From Symsagittifera roscoffensis (Eukaryota; Xenacoelomorpha; Acoela; Convolutidae), in assembly GCF_963678635.1 (NCBI RefSeq), contig NC_087062.1:82794012-82858011 (forward strand): a stretch of DNA of 64,000 nucleotides. The letters are read 5' to 3'. The first letter of the stretch is position 1. The number at the start of each line of letters is the position of its first letter. The notes beneath the pieces are model-generated. The model saw only the letters and a list, made by a program, of their open reading frames with translations. It was not told the origin of the DNA and made no database searches. Below, one piece after another: positions 52,975 to 63,736 of this stretch. A program made the translations under genes and the position numbers.

Positions 52975-55900
52975 TTATTGTTTTGGTTTTTTTTGCGCTG
53001 TTTTTAGATGGTCGTTCTTCTGAAGCTTCAGATAAAATAAATGGGTTTTTTTTATAGGGGAACGTTCACGGACTCGGCTACTAGAAGCTTCTTCTTCTTG
53101 CAGCTCTGCTTCTGAGTAGGGCCGCTGTAAAAATCCCCTATCCAGAAGTGTAAAATCGCGAGAAGTGTTATCAGTTTCATTGTATGAGTTGGCCCACTCG
53201 GTGTCCATGAAAATGTCTTCTAGAAAAGCATTTTCTAGAGCGGCTTTATAGCCAAAGGGCACTGTCGAAATTCCGTCGAAAAGTAGAAAACGTTTTGAAT
53301 CGAATGGTGATAATGCAAGTTTGTTTTGTTTCACTGTCATATTGGTGTGACCTTTCGAAACTATATTATAGTTGTACACTCTCATTGTTTTTCCAGTGAA
53401 TAATGTATCCCTGAAGGTTTGGTGGACTAGTTCTCTCTGTGCACTCCGTTTAATTCCTTTGGCACTCAATTTTTGAGTGCCTTCTAAACAGAAGCAAAAT
53501 TATTATTCTTTTCTACAACGCAGGGGATAGTTTCATTTCACTTCAGCAACTCATTTATACCGAACAAAATTTGATTCATTGTACCAAAAAAGAGCAGAAG
53601 ACTCTAAACTATGATTAAAAAGGAGGAAAAAAGAGGGAATATGTTGTCAGATAAATCAACGTTTAGGCAACATTGTATAATGCTGTCTAAATCAGCTAAA
53701 TGCCCATAGTTTAATGCAACAAATTAAGGGGTGTAGGTAGGTTGGTGGTGGTAATTTTGTTCTGTAAAAGGTAGGAATGGGGGTGGAAGGGTGGCTTAAA
53801 TTTTATTTACCATTAAGGACGACCGAATATAGTTTCGGTTTTAGGGCGATGAATTCTCTGATCGGCTTCCCACCAGTCCCGTCTTTGAACTTCAGCACAA
53901 CTTTCTTGTTGTTATCCTCGAACAGGAAATGGTCCTTATCGTAATTTGAAAAGTCGAAATCAGCTTTTATTTTCTCCAAGTCTCGGTAAACGTCATCAGT
54001 TTTTATAGCGTAAATAAAACTATCCGTGTCGGAGTAAAGGAGTTCCAAGTTTAGAATTGGTTTCATTTTTTGATAATGAAACTGAAACATGAAACGCTTG
54101 GCGAGATCTAGGATGGTCGCACCAACTATCATAGGTTTATCCCGTAATATTTTTGTTACTGAAAAGCTAATTGTGGCTAATTGATCGTCAATGATTTGAA
54201 AGCTTTTCATTGTGCTCAGAGCTGTTTTTTGTAAAAGTTCTCTCTCATTCCTTACAATCTCCAGCTTCTTCTTCCTAACTTAGACTCCATTGTCTTACCG
54301 AAAGCTGAATTAACAATTAGCTTGTAGAAGTTCTCCTGGAATTTATTTACCGCGGCTTTTCGTAGGCGGGTGTTGAGGTCGACATTGGGTGCCATCCAGT
54401 GACTTTGGCGGAACTGAAGAACTTTTCCGAGGTGAGTTATTTCCATTCCCAGCTCATGGTACAAATTTAGGGTAAGGTAGTGCAAAACATAACCTTCTTT
54501 AGGATGCAAGGTCTGTAGAAGCTTTGGCACTTTTGGCAGTGTGGTGATTCCCAATTTTCCCAACATGTCGACTTGCTCGTTGCTCATTGCACCGATGTCC
54601 ACTACTTCGCGAGAGGGGTTAAGGGGGTAATCAGCAAAGAAGTCGTGAAGCTCTTCGGGTATGGTTAGATTGACTTCAACTATATAACCCCACTCTGAGG
54701 TTTCGCTGGTGAGCAGTATGTCTGCCAGACTTTTTTCAACTATTGAAAAATCGTTTAATGGCAAAGGGCAGTGTTTCATTATCCCCCCGTACAAATTGTT
54801 TGCATCAATATTGAGGATGTAGCTTGATGGTTCTGAGGGCGAAAAATTGGCGCGCATAGACCGACGACATGCCTCCTCGTATCATTCGCTGCACAAGGTC
54901 CAGATGTTCACGGTCCGTTAAGAGTTTCAGTTCGGGCTTACAAACTTTTAAAAAGGCGTCCCCGGAAAGGTTACTTGCCGTGAAGTAACAGGCGCAATCC
55001 ACTCCGTATGTTTGATAGCAAACTTCCCGAAAAGCTTCGAAAACGGAAGCAAGCAATAGCACATCTGTAGTCAAGTACAAGTCGTGGTAATCACCAAGTG
55101 AGCCACACTTCAATTCGGTGAAAACTTTAAGGGCATGATTGTACTCGCTTCTTGAAACACTCACATCCCCTCCTGTTAGACTATTTTTCCACATTGCTCG
55201 TGGGGGAAGGTGAGTTTCTCAGAATTTTTCGAATGAGTTGAAGTATGAGTAGGGATAATGCCCTTTCTGTTTCAGTATACTGACTTTTTCAGGTGAACGG
55301 CCGAGTTTTTCAAAATAGTTCTCACGCAGAAAAAACTTTTTGCTGGGCAAATTATCGACAAGTTTTGCCAACGATGCTAGCATGAACCTATACGAATCGA
55401 TGAACCTCAGATTTTCGTAGAGTTTTTTGAGTTTTCCATTTTTGTCCGTGTACCTTTTTATTTATACTGAGATTGTCAAGGATATATATTTTTTTTTCAG
55501 ATGCGGGTATTACGGAAAAAGTGTTTTCCGAATCGCTTTTGCCAGCGCTTTGATTATAAAGTGTAAATCATAATTTGACAAATTATGAGCTACCACTGGA
55601 ATGTAATTTGTTGTTTTTCTATTAACGTTACACTCATTGTGTGCCCAACCCAGGAACTTGTTGGTGTAATGGCAATGATCAAGTACCACTTGATCATTGT
55701 CGGAAAAATCATTCTCGCATATCCAACAAATTGTAGCATCTTCCCGTTTCTGGTCTGTTATACCAGTGAAAGTGTAATATTTCCTTTTTTCTACGTAAAT
55801 TTGTCTCGCTAACGATTCAAGGGAGCTAATTAGCTCTTCCATCACATTCGGTCCTCTTTTAAGCTCAAATTTTAACAGGTCTTTTTTTCTCAAATTCGAT

Positions 55901-57491
55901 TACTGCTAACGCGTAGCCGCACGGTTGATGGATTACAATTGTTTGCGTGCTAGATTTTCGCGGATCAGGTTGCGGTCCGTATACTGGTAAGAGCAGTGAC
56001 TCCAAATCAAAGTAGATTACTCTGGGTACGTACCAACGAGCTGTTAAGTTTTTGAACTTGTGGTCATCTTTTCCCGGCTTGGGCATTGTTATGACGACAT
56101 CTTCGTCTTGGTAGCACAGTTCTTGATGTCTTCTCAGAGTTTCAAATGAAGCGCACGTGTGGAAACATTTGCGACAAACCTCAGATTGAAATCGGTGCAC
56201 TTTGTGCCGCACGTACTTGACCAGTTTCTGGAGATCACTTATCAACACATAGTGATATTTTGATCCATCTGTCAGCAGCAACAAGTCCACAATCAGGCTA
56301 GTAGTGAATCTGCTCGATACTCTTATGGGCAACAATTCGCCATCGTTGTACCTCAACAGAAAAATAATTTATATACCTAGGTTTGTAATGAAATAAAAAG
56401 GGTGTTTGAATAGGTGAAGAACATTAATGAAGGAATTTTAAAATTTTTAGAAGGTAATTAGAATTTGCTTACCGGAAGACGTTGATTTGATAATTGTTCA
56501 ACTTTTCAAATCTGTCCATATCCATCAGACCCATTGGCATTTCGTATTCCCCATTGATTTTCACAATTCCTTCTTTGTCGAGATTGTAGGTTGAGACTTT
56601 CTTTTTCTCGAGCCACCGTCTAGATGTGGGGTAGAGGGCCGGCTCATTCACATTGTGATATGCGGCAACAAAGCAGTAGAGAAAGCATCGGTCATCATCT
56701 TTAGTGTTGATATTTGTGAGCAGAGTAGATGCTGCGCTGAGTGCATCAGGTAGCTCGAGGTAGGATCCTGCTCTTATTGGTGAGAAGGCCGCGAAACTGA
56801 TTTGCAATTTTTCAATTCTGTCAATAATCCATCCGCTACCATGAGAAGAGAACAAATTGACTTGGTTGACCATATGTTCAATCAGTTCCAAGAATTGATC
56901 CCCAGCTATTCCCTCGAAGTACACTGTCAATGTCTTAATGTTCAGAAACAGCATGGTCCTTTCGAAGTTTCCACTGTCCCCGTCTTGCACAGTGGGAATT
57001 TTTGATCATTCCCACTTCTACGTGGAATTGCACCTTGTCCGAACCCTCTTTGACCCTTTCCAGTATGAGAGCATCTATTTCCTCCTTGTTTTGCATCATG
57101 ACTTGAAGCAAATCCATTTCTTTTTCACCAACTTTGAGATCGTATCGACGCAATTTGCCTCTAAACGCGCTTTCCGTTGGGGCAGCGGAAGACGTCGTCT
57201 CAATGCCGTCCCAAACTGGCAATGCGTGCTTCTTCAGCAAGTGTTGTCCATAGCTTTCCGCGGCGAGAAAAATTGTATGGAAGTCATGTCATGTACCAGC
57301 TCGACGTGCTCTCGGGATTCCGACAAACTCTCGAATGATTCGAGACACTCATCGCAAACAGTTTGAGGAGGAGGGGGAGGAAGGATCTTGTGAACTTTTT
57401 GCTCATGTCTTCTCAAATTTCTTTTAGAGCTCAGTATTTTTCCGCACTGCTGGCAAGGAACAGGTGTCGCGATAGAAGTAGAGTTGGGCAT
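52975..57491 (-). pseudogene. polB: Protein-primed family B DNA polymerase (Polinton/adintovirus type), two introns, several frameshifts
   Basis: Minus-strand pieces follow in order: two C2H2 fingers (57,491-57,234); the N-terminal domain typical of these polymerases, with a GSGW motif and a CFLY-type region (57,240-56,469); exonuclease motif FDLESL near 56,000-56,016; an HNH-like CWIC/HCHYT segment (55,600-55,750); the LYLTTDVLLLA block (about 55,050); palm motif A DANNLYG (54,782-54,807); motif B NSAFGKTME (54,284-54,315); motif C YSDTDS (about 54,019-54,037); and the C-terminal KGIKR to DSKRFLLFDG region (53,469 onward). Introns at 56,472-56,352 (GTAAGC...TTGAG) and 53,810-53,484 (GTAAAT...TTTAG) restore frame exactly. 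Frames also break near 57,240, 55,870 (A-run), about 55,450-55,520, 54,840 and 54,265, and an in-frame TGA lies at 55,219-55,221. Motifs survive, so decay is recent or partly sequencing error. Confidence 0.88.
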
Positions 57492-58017
57492 TGTTTGTTG
57501 AAGTTACTTAAGTAATTCAGGAAAATTTCAAGAAGTAAAACTGGTTATGAAGAAGCAAAAGCGAGAAATGACTAGAACCAAAAAATCTTTGCGGGTAAGG
57601 GCAAGTAGAAGCCATTAACGAGAGTTATACTTCGCCGTCTTGACAATAAGTACTTTCCTTTCCAAAAACAGGGTTTCTTCTAGCTTTAAGCTCTTTATAA
57701 CTCATCACTCTGCTCAAGTGCAAGATTTTTGTATACTAAAAACTGATTCATTTACAGCCTCAAACTTTTGCTGTTAATTTTAAGGGTTAGCGATAAATTT
57801 TTTTTTAAAGTTTTGGCATTTTTTAGGGGACTGAATTAGACTTTCAGTTAACATTTCAGCACTAAATTACAAAATTTAAAGCTTAGAATGATTTAGATAA
57901 AGCCTAAAACTTTTGTACCTTGATAGTTACCGATGCATGATAAGCATAGATTGTCATTTGAATGTGTAAAAGATATCGGAATCAAAGTTTCCTTCATGTC
58001 ATCCAGTGTCCCGTGAA
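57492..58017. other. Intergenic, nothing recognised
   Basis: AT-rich sequence lies between the PolB start and the left inverted repeat. I found no gene or RNA. Confidence 0.4.
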
Positions 58018-58131
58018 ACATTTCATATCATGTACTTCGAAATATTAAGGCATGGCCGTTTGGTTTAAGGGGCAATAGCTAACCCGACGTTGCTCGTCGC
58101 TACGCTCCTAGGGAACGCCTCCCGTTATGTA
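58018..58131. repeat. Left arm of an inverted repeat flanking a 3.6-kb segment
   Basis: About 114 bp, including GGCAATAGCTAACCCG and GGGAACGCCTCCCG, is about 90% identical to the reverse complement of 61,488-61,600. It lies between the PolB pseudogene and the interior genes. Confidence 0.88.
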
Positions 58132-59150
58132 ATTTCAAGTGAAAAAAAAATTTTTTTTGAAAATAAAAGAAAAGTTTTTTATGTCGTGAAAAAAGGAAAA
58201 GTAATATTTAAAAAAGTGTCTTTTAAATCTATCAACAAAAAAACAGTAAGTTTTATGGAATCTCGAGCACAGTTCTACTGGTCGTGTTTGAAACTTACAA
58301 AGCATAATTTTCTAACTTCTTTTTTCCTTCATTTTTAGCTTGAATTATTCGTTCTCGTTTTAAATTCAAGTGAATGTGGTTTGAAATTTTTAGGAGCTAT
58401 CTGATACGTAATTAGGACAAGCGTAGAAATTAAAAAAACATATATAGCCTAATCAATAAGAGTAGACGCTTAAAAAGTTGTGATTTTTTGAGAAAATTTG
58501 ATTTTTGTGAAAATATTGAAAAAAAAAATGGGAAAAAATTTGTTTCTCTCCAAATCCATTGAAACTACCCTCAATCAATTTGCCATGAATTTCTGAGCAG
58601 GGTTAAGGGTCATGTTCATTTCATGTGCAGATTTATGGCTTAAAACACTCTCTGTTACTTTGCGTAAGGTCTGGCTAAACCCACCGGGCACAAAGTATGA
58701 TGAGAGAGAGAGAGAACAGAGAGTGTTTGATAAAAAAAGCCAAATAAGTATGGTTCGACTACCAACAAGAAAATATTGGACCCTTCCATATTTATCTTCC
58801 TTTTGAAAAGAAAGCAATATCCCGAAAAGGATATTCCAAGTGGGGTTCACTACAGAGCAAGTGTATTTATCTCTCTCTCTCTCTCTCTCTCTCTCATTCT
58901 TTCTCAAACAACAATTTTAGCGAAAAATTATTCTCGATTTGTGATTTTTTTCTAGTTTTTCAAATTTTTTCTAACATTTTGCTGAAAACTTTATGGGGCA
59001 AACTTTAATTGATCTATTAGGCAGAATAAAAACTGAGACAAAAAATATACACACAATAATGTTAAAACAGCTTAAAACTCAAATCAAACAAAAATGAAAT
59101 TTTAAAACCTTGGAATAATATTTGAAACAGAGGAAAGTTTTTTGTTTAAG
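58132..59150. other. AT-rich interior with GA and CT simple repeats
   Basis: A GA-rich tract near 58,700-58,722 and a (CT)n tract near 58,870-58,896 face each other and could pair. The small frames overlapping them encode only repeat-derived residues, and no gene is supported. Confidence 0.5.
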
Positions 59151-59799
59151 TTATTGGAAACCTCGAAACTGTAGTTTTCTCTTTTTTGGCGCATAACAAG
59201 CTGCATTTGGAGGGGTGCCTTGAATGAGATCTGGGGTCACTAGATCAATTGTCTCCGCACTAGATGAAACCCGAGCATCCGAATAGGAAGTTGATTGTTC
59301 TGGAGTTGAAACTGCTCCCCTAACAAACGACTCGGGAGACATTGCTGTCGGAATATCCCAGTACGCTTCGCGCTCTGTATAATCACGAATACATCCCTCC
59401 TGATTTTCATACAACGGCATTGACTCGCAGTCATACGCGAAGAGAGTTTTTCTTGGAGACTGCTCGATGTGAGGTTGGGTCGTTTATCTCCGTCTTTTCT
59501 AATGCCGGATAGCTCTCGTGATTAGTGCAACTCTCGTACATTCGTTTTCGATTCTGTCTAAGTAGATCGATGTGATCAAGGAGGTAGTTCGGTAGCATGA
59601 TATGACTTTTTGTAGTCCATTCCTCGTTTTGATTCTCGTCGTTTTTTCGGGGAGCTAAGTCATGGAACGGACTTGCTGTAGACGGAGAGACTCTCTCTTT
59701 CTGTTGATGGATGACTGCAATCGAGACTCTCGTGTATGTTTGGTAGATAATTGTTCTTTCTCGATCAGACGCTGAGATTATTTGTAAAGGACTATTCAT
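59151..59799 (-). pseudogene. Unrecognised gene, about 215 codons, one frameshift
   Basis: Two minus-strand pieces, 59,799-about 59,480 and about 59,480-59,151, lie in different frames but each is open up to the same point, which suggests one gene broken by a single indel near 59,480. The product is hydrophilic, rich in Ser, Thr, Glu and Arg, and ends with a nuclear-localisation-like KKRKLQF. No signal peptide, membrane segment or catalytic motif is visible. It is oriented like the Polinton genes, so it may be one of their small accessory or virion proteins. Function unknown. Confidence 0.5.
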
Positions 59800-60425
59800 G
59801 GCTTGAAGAGGTTTAAAGTTTTGTTAAAATGAAATGACTGAACTACCGAAATGAAATTGAGAGAATGAAAAGTATGAAAAGTTTATTAATGAGAATGAGA
59901 TCAGGAAAGGGGTGGCATAGTTCAATTAGGTCAAAGCTAATAACTTTTTGGGCGAGGCTATCAAAATTTATTCATTCTTTTAAGCATGACGCCTGAGGTC
60001 ATGTTAGGAATGAATGTGAAAACCCGATTTTTTAGATTTATGTGTTAGCTTTATTATAGTGGCTACGGGCAAAAGCACTCAAAATCAAGTTTTCATGATA
60101 GTTTGCAATACATTCTTGTTTATGCTGTTAGAAATTCATTACCATGATTCATAACAGTCATTAAAATAACCGTCACAATAAATAACACTAGAAGATTTTC
60201 AGAGTATAGCCGGGGGAAAAAGTAACTAAATACCCATATAAAAAGAGGTTTATCGTTAAAGAAATTATATCCTTGGTGATTAAGTTTTATCAATATGGCT
60301 TAGAGCTCTTGTAAACGTTATCACCTAAATTTTTTTTTTGGGAGCGCATGATCTGTCTCGTATACTGTGATCAGTCATTCTTCAACGTTACACACTAAAA
60401 ACCAGTTGGTTGTTATTCATTTATA

Positions 60426-60786
60426 ATGTACGCTTCTCTTGAAACGGATGTTGACTATTTCGATGATTTTAGGGATATATCTTCGAATGATAAACGTTTA
60501 GTTAGAGTCGGTGCAAAAACATTCGCACAGACCGGTACTTACATAACTATCAAATTGTACAAAAAAGACGAAGAGGGAACTTTCAAGTATCGACAAGGAA
60601 TACCTTTGTCAACTGGTGAATTCGAGTCCTTGGCGGACAGTTATACAAAAATCAAAAGGTTGACGAAAGCAAAAAAACTGCGACGTGACTGAAAAACTTA
60701 GAAAAAAGCGAAACAAATCTAAAAAATCTTCATGCTCTGAAAAGGAATGCGAAAGTGAAAACGATGATAACTGTCGGGTTGTGTAA
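60426..60786 (+). CDS. PC4/Sub1-like single-stranded DNA-binding protein, possible frameshift at the 3' end
   Basis: The 88-codon frame (60,426-60,692) resembles the PC4 fold: an acidic N-terminus, then a curved-sheet region with KRLVRVG, TYITIKLYKKDEEG, RQGIPLSTGEF and a final helix. Known: PC4-type domains bind single-stranded DNA as dimers and act in transcription and repair; copies occur in some DNA viruses. After an A7 run (60,671-60,677) a different frame continues with a basic then acidic tail to TAA at 60,784-60,786, so the natural protein may be longer. It is on the opposite strand from the Polinton core genes and inside the inverted-repeat segment. Assignment is by pattern. Confidence 0.6.
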
Positions 60787-60823
60787 CATTATCAACTCGT
60801 TATTGTATTGAAACTTCAAAGCA

Positions 60824-61354
60824 ATGGTTGAAGCAATGTATGAGCAATCCCCTGATTATTTCAAACAGTTCCGTAAAAACTACAAATTTTTCATCCTGAA
60901 TCATGAACCCAAAATTTTCAGGCTTCGCTATAAAAGCAAATTTTGCGGTATCCTTTATTCGAATAAATTAGATTTTTGCAATCATTCGAGTGACAACGAA
61001 AAACATTATCACGTGCTGGTCGAATTCACAAAAGAGTCTACCGATTTACTTAACAAGATGACTTCAAGAGCCTTCGTTGTTCCTTGTCTTCTCTCTACAT
61101 TCAAATTTTTAATGTTGGAATGCTCCAACTATAAATTGTCTGGCCCTCTGATGGAAAAACTGAAAATAGCTGTGAATTATAACTCCATTAACAACTTAGA
61201 TGTTAGTGGTGTTCCAGTCCGCAGACGATTGCCTCAAGTTTGCTTGGGCTCGCAGACTAAATCTGTTCAAACTCAAACTGACCTGATTACTAACGTAACA
61301 ATTGAACGCTTTACTAATATTTTGAATGGTGAAAACGCTGCTGAGAATAATTGA
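60824..61354 (+). CDS. Unrecognised 176-codon gene with an HxH motif
   Basis: This intact frame follows the PC4-like gene by 37 bp on the same strand, which suggests shared expression. The centre has KHYHVLVEF preceded by a short acidic segment. That arrangement resembles the HUH metal-binding motif of replication initiators, but no following Tyr motif (YxxK) is convincing. The C-terminal third contains a Gln/Thr-rich stretch. No membrane segment or signal peptide is visible. It could be a Polinton accessory protein or a replication-initiation-like protein; I cannot decide. Confidence 0.55.
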   Translation: MVEAMYEQSPDYFKQFRKNYKFFILNHEPKIFRLRYKSKFCGILYSNKLDFCNHSSDNEKHYHVLVEFTKESTDLLNKMTSRAFVVPCLLSTFKFLMLECSNYKLSGPLMEKLKIAVNYNSINNLDVSGVPVRRRLPQVCLGSQTKSVQTQTDLITNVTIERFTNILNGENAAENN

Positions 61355-61487
61355 CATAATTTTGAGTGGGTATGGTTGTATGGAAATTGATTCAAACACT
61401 TTGTTTGTGAAATTTATCATGGAGAAAAAATTCAAGTTTTAAATATTGGTTTTCTTTCGCTCTTGTATATCAAAAAAAATGTTACTA

Positions 61488-61600
61488 CACATGCGGGAGG
61501 CGTTCCCGAGGAGCTTAGCGACGAGCAACGCCGGGTTAGCTATTGCCCGCTAAATCAAATGGCCATGCGTTAATATTTCGAAGGACTTGATATGAAACTT
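61488..61600. repeat. Right arm of the inverted repeat
   Basis: This is the reverse complement of 58,018-58,131 with about ten mismatches, sharing CGGGAGGCGTTCCCGAGG-type and TAGCTATTGCCCGC sequences. It lies between the 176-codon gene and the protease. Confidence 0.88.
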
Positions 61601-61792
61601 TTCGCTGTTCCCATAAACTTGCAGAAAAAAAACTTTGTTAATAATTAGAATGAAGTGAAAAAAAAACGAATTAGTAAATTTTACAAAAACATCAATAAAT
61701 TAATTTAGAATAACATATGTTCATTATCAACATGGCAAATCTTATCAAATCATGATCATTAAGTTTGAAACCTATTGGAAATTAGTTTTTAA

Positions 61793-62152
61793 TTATAACA
61801 TGAGCAACATAAATACAATAAAGTCCGCATAACACTGAATCAGCTGATTGTATTGGTTTTTCATCAGTAGTTGATTTCCCTCGTGAACTGTACGTCGCAT
61901 ATTCTTGTACACCAGGGGATAATCACATAATGGTTTACCTAGAGGATCTGCGAAGAAAATCTGTCCTCTAGCTTGAGCAAAAAGCAACCAGTGGGTTCCA
62001 GGTTGATCCCATGGTGAGGCATTCATAATCATGAACGTATTATCGTTTTTCAGTACTGAGGAGCATGGCTAATCTGCCGGAAAAAGACCTCTAAAGCGAT
62101 ATTTCAAATGTTTACAACGGTTAATAATTTCTACCAGTTGAAGATTATCCAT
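61793..62152 (-). pseudogene. Adenovirus-type cysteine protease of the Polinton element, one in-frame stop
   Basis: From the ATG at 62,150-62,152 the frame runs 119 codons to 61,793, interrupted by TAG at 62,069-62,071. Adenain/Ulp1-like features: GTHWLLF with the catalytic His, FADPLG with the acidic residue, and a C-terminal Gln and Cys (IQCYADF) at the expected spacing. Such proteases mature capsid proteins in adenoviruses and Polintons. It directly follows the major capsid gene on the same strand, with 12 nt between the two, the classic Polinton order. The spacing and the residual frame make it a recently broken gene. Confidence 0.75.
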
Positions 62153-62164
62153 GTCTATCTTAGG

Positions 62165-63365
62165 TCATAAGACTGTTTTTGGTAATTTTTCTATCTGAAC
62201 GCACATAAACTCGACGTTATTACCGAGACCTGCGTCAAACTTGAGTTCGACCGAAATAGTGCAATTGGTCAATTCAGGATGAATAAAATTGTTTGAAGCC
62301 TCCTAAGTAGACGTGAGACCAAAAGCCATAATATAATGATTATCATAATTAGCGAGACTGATTCCATGACTAGTGTTCAAAACAAAATCAAGAGCCTCAA
62401 GCGTATTGTAATAAATTCTTTTATTGTCTGATGTTGAGATGGGAGTTCCGGCAATGGGTAGACCGTTTCTGTACACAATGATCTCATTCAACCCAAATTT
62501 CTGGTAATGAAAAGGGTTTGTTCTATTACTACCCAAATATGCTTCGTTTATGCTCATTGCTACTATCATTGTTCGAACAGGTTCTTTTGCAAAAACATCC
62601 TCTTGTCGCCAGCTTTGTACTCCTGCAGTTGCGAGAAACGTTTTTGGTACTACTTCGATGTAATTGTAAACTGCCGGGTTCTTCAACAAAATTGTTAGGA
62701 GAACGTCTAAGAGACAATCTAATTGGCACACCGCTAAGTAGATGCTTGTCACACGACAAAAAGTCGCAAGCAATTTTAGCAAATAGCTTTAGCTCACTCG
62801 AGGCCGCAACGAGACCTTTACGCTCCGTAACATCATCAGCTCTCGTTCCAGCACCGTCAATGGCTGATAGATTTTCTTCATAATAATACCCTTGACAAGC
62901 TAACCATGTTTTCTTGGCATCATTACTGTATGAAAACTCGGTCTCAATAAGGCTTTTATGGGCAAAATTAGCATTGGTAGTTAATATTTTCTCACCATTC
63001 AGAGACAGTGTACACTCAGAAAATAATGAAGATAAAGGATTGTTAACAAAATACGGCGTATCTCTGTTTGCCGCCTCTGTAGCATGCGTTCGAAGCACGT
63101 TTCCATTGCTTCGAACAATTCGTGCTACTATTTCCAAACGAGTACGTTGAAGATCGATGAAATTATTTCTGTCGCCGAGTACTTTAAACTCGAGCATAGG
63201 ACCATTAGGAGAGTAGGAAGGTCCAATTTTTTGCGTGAATGTATTTTCATAAGTGACAAGTAAAGGCGGTTTTTCAAATAAGTCCAAGGAGCTGTGAGTT
63301 GCTTCACTCGGGATTAAATTAGAAATCTTTTTTAACCCTTGTAAAGAAATCGGAGCGACTTCTCT
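62165..63365 (-). pseudogene. Polinton/Maverick major capsid protein (double-jelly-roll type), broken by one frameshift and one stop
   Basis: The N-terminal part (63,287 down to about 62,700, open upstream to about 63,460) carries the pattern of Maverick capsid proteins: DLFEKPP start, a PMLEFKV strand, FIDLQRTRLEIVARI, LNGEKI, and a KHLLSGVPIRL segment. Near 62,690 the frame shifts. The second part continues to an in-frame TAG at 62,303-62,305, beyond which the same frame stays open to TGA at 62,165. Known: homologues are annotated as F54H12.2-like proteins in animals and as hexon-like proteins in adintoviruses. The exact start is uncertain because the upstream in-frame codons lack a clear ATG. 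Confidence 0.75.
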
Positions 63366-63439
63366 GTGCAGTTCGTTTTCTGGGAATGACGCGTCTCGTT
63401 TTTCGTTTAAACGCCGTCGTTCTTTTCGGATGATTTTTC

Positions 63440-63736
63440 CGAGATCTACTTCCTCCTCCTATTTGCTTTTTGATTGTTTTTCTAACGGTGCTTTTGAGTG
63501 CCTGCTTAGGACTTTTTCTTTTTGTTGCAACTTCTATCAGTTCTGGAGCTGCCTGAAGAAGTAGTTCTTTTCCGATTTTTTTTAGCCGCGGGTATCACAA
63601 AGTTTCGAGCCACTGGAAGTGCAACTCTTCCTATTCCCAAGGCTAATGCACCGAAGCCACTGCCTCGTTGTCTATAATGCCCCGAGAAATGTGGTAGGTT
63701 TGCTTGGTTGTGGTAATATGAATCCATTTTGATCAA
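63440..63736 (-). pseudogene. Small Gly-rich, basic core or membrane-active virion protein
   Basis: The 76-codon frame (63,736-63,506) begins with a Gly/Gln/Tyr-rich stretch (RQRGSGFGALALGIGRV), followed by an amphipathic or hydrophobic segment (LPVARNFVIPAA) and a Lys/Arg/Ser tail. Such proteins sit next to the capsid genes in Polintons and adintoviruses and are compared with adenovirus core and membrane-lytic proteins. Open sequence in another frame continues downstream to about 63,440 with more basic residues, suggesting a frameshift. The function is inferred from position. Confidence 0.5.

Noticed and set aside
58575-58907. Arg/Glu-repeat protein frame at the CT tract
   Set aside because: The repeat residues come from simple-sequence DNA; no other support.
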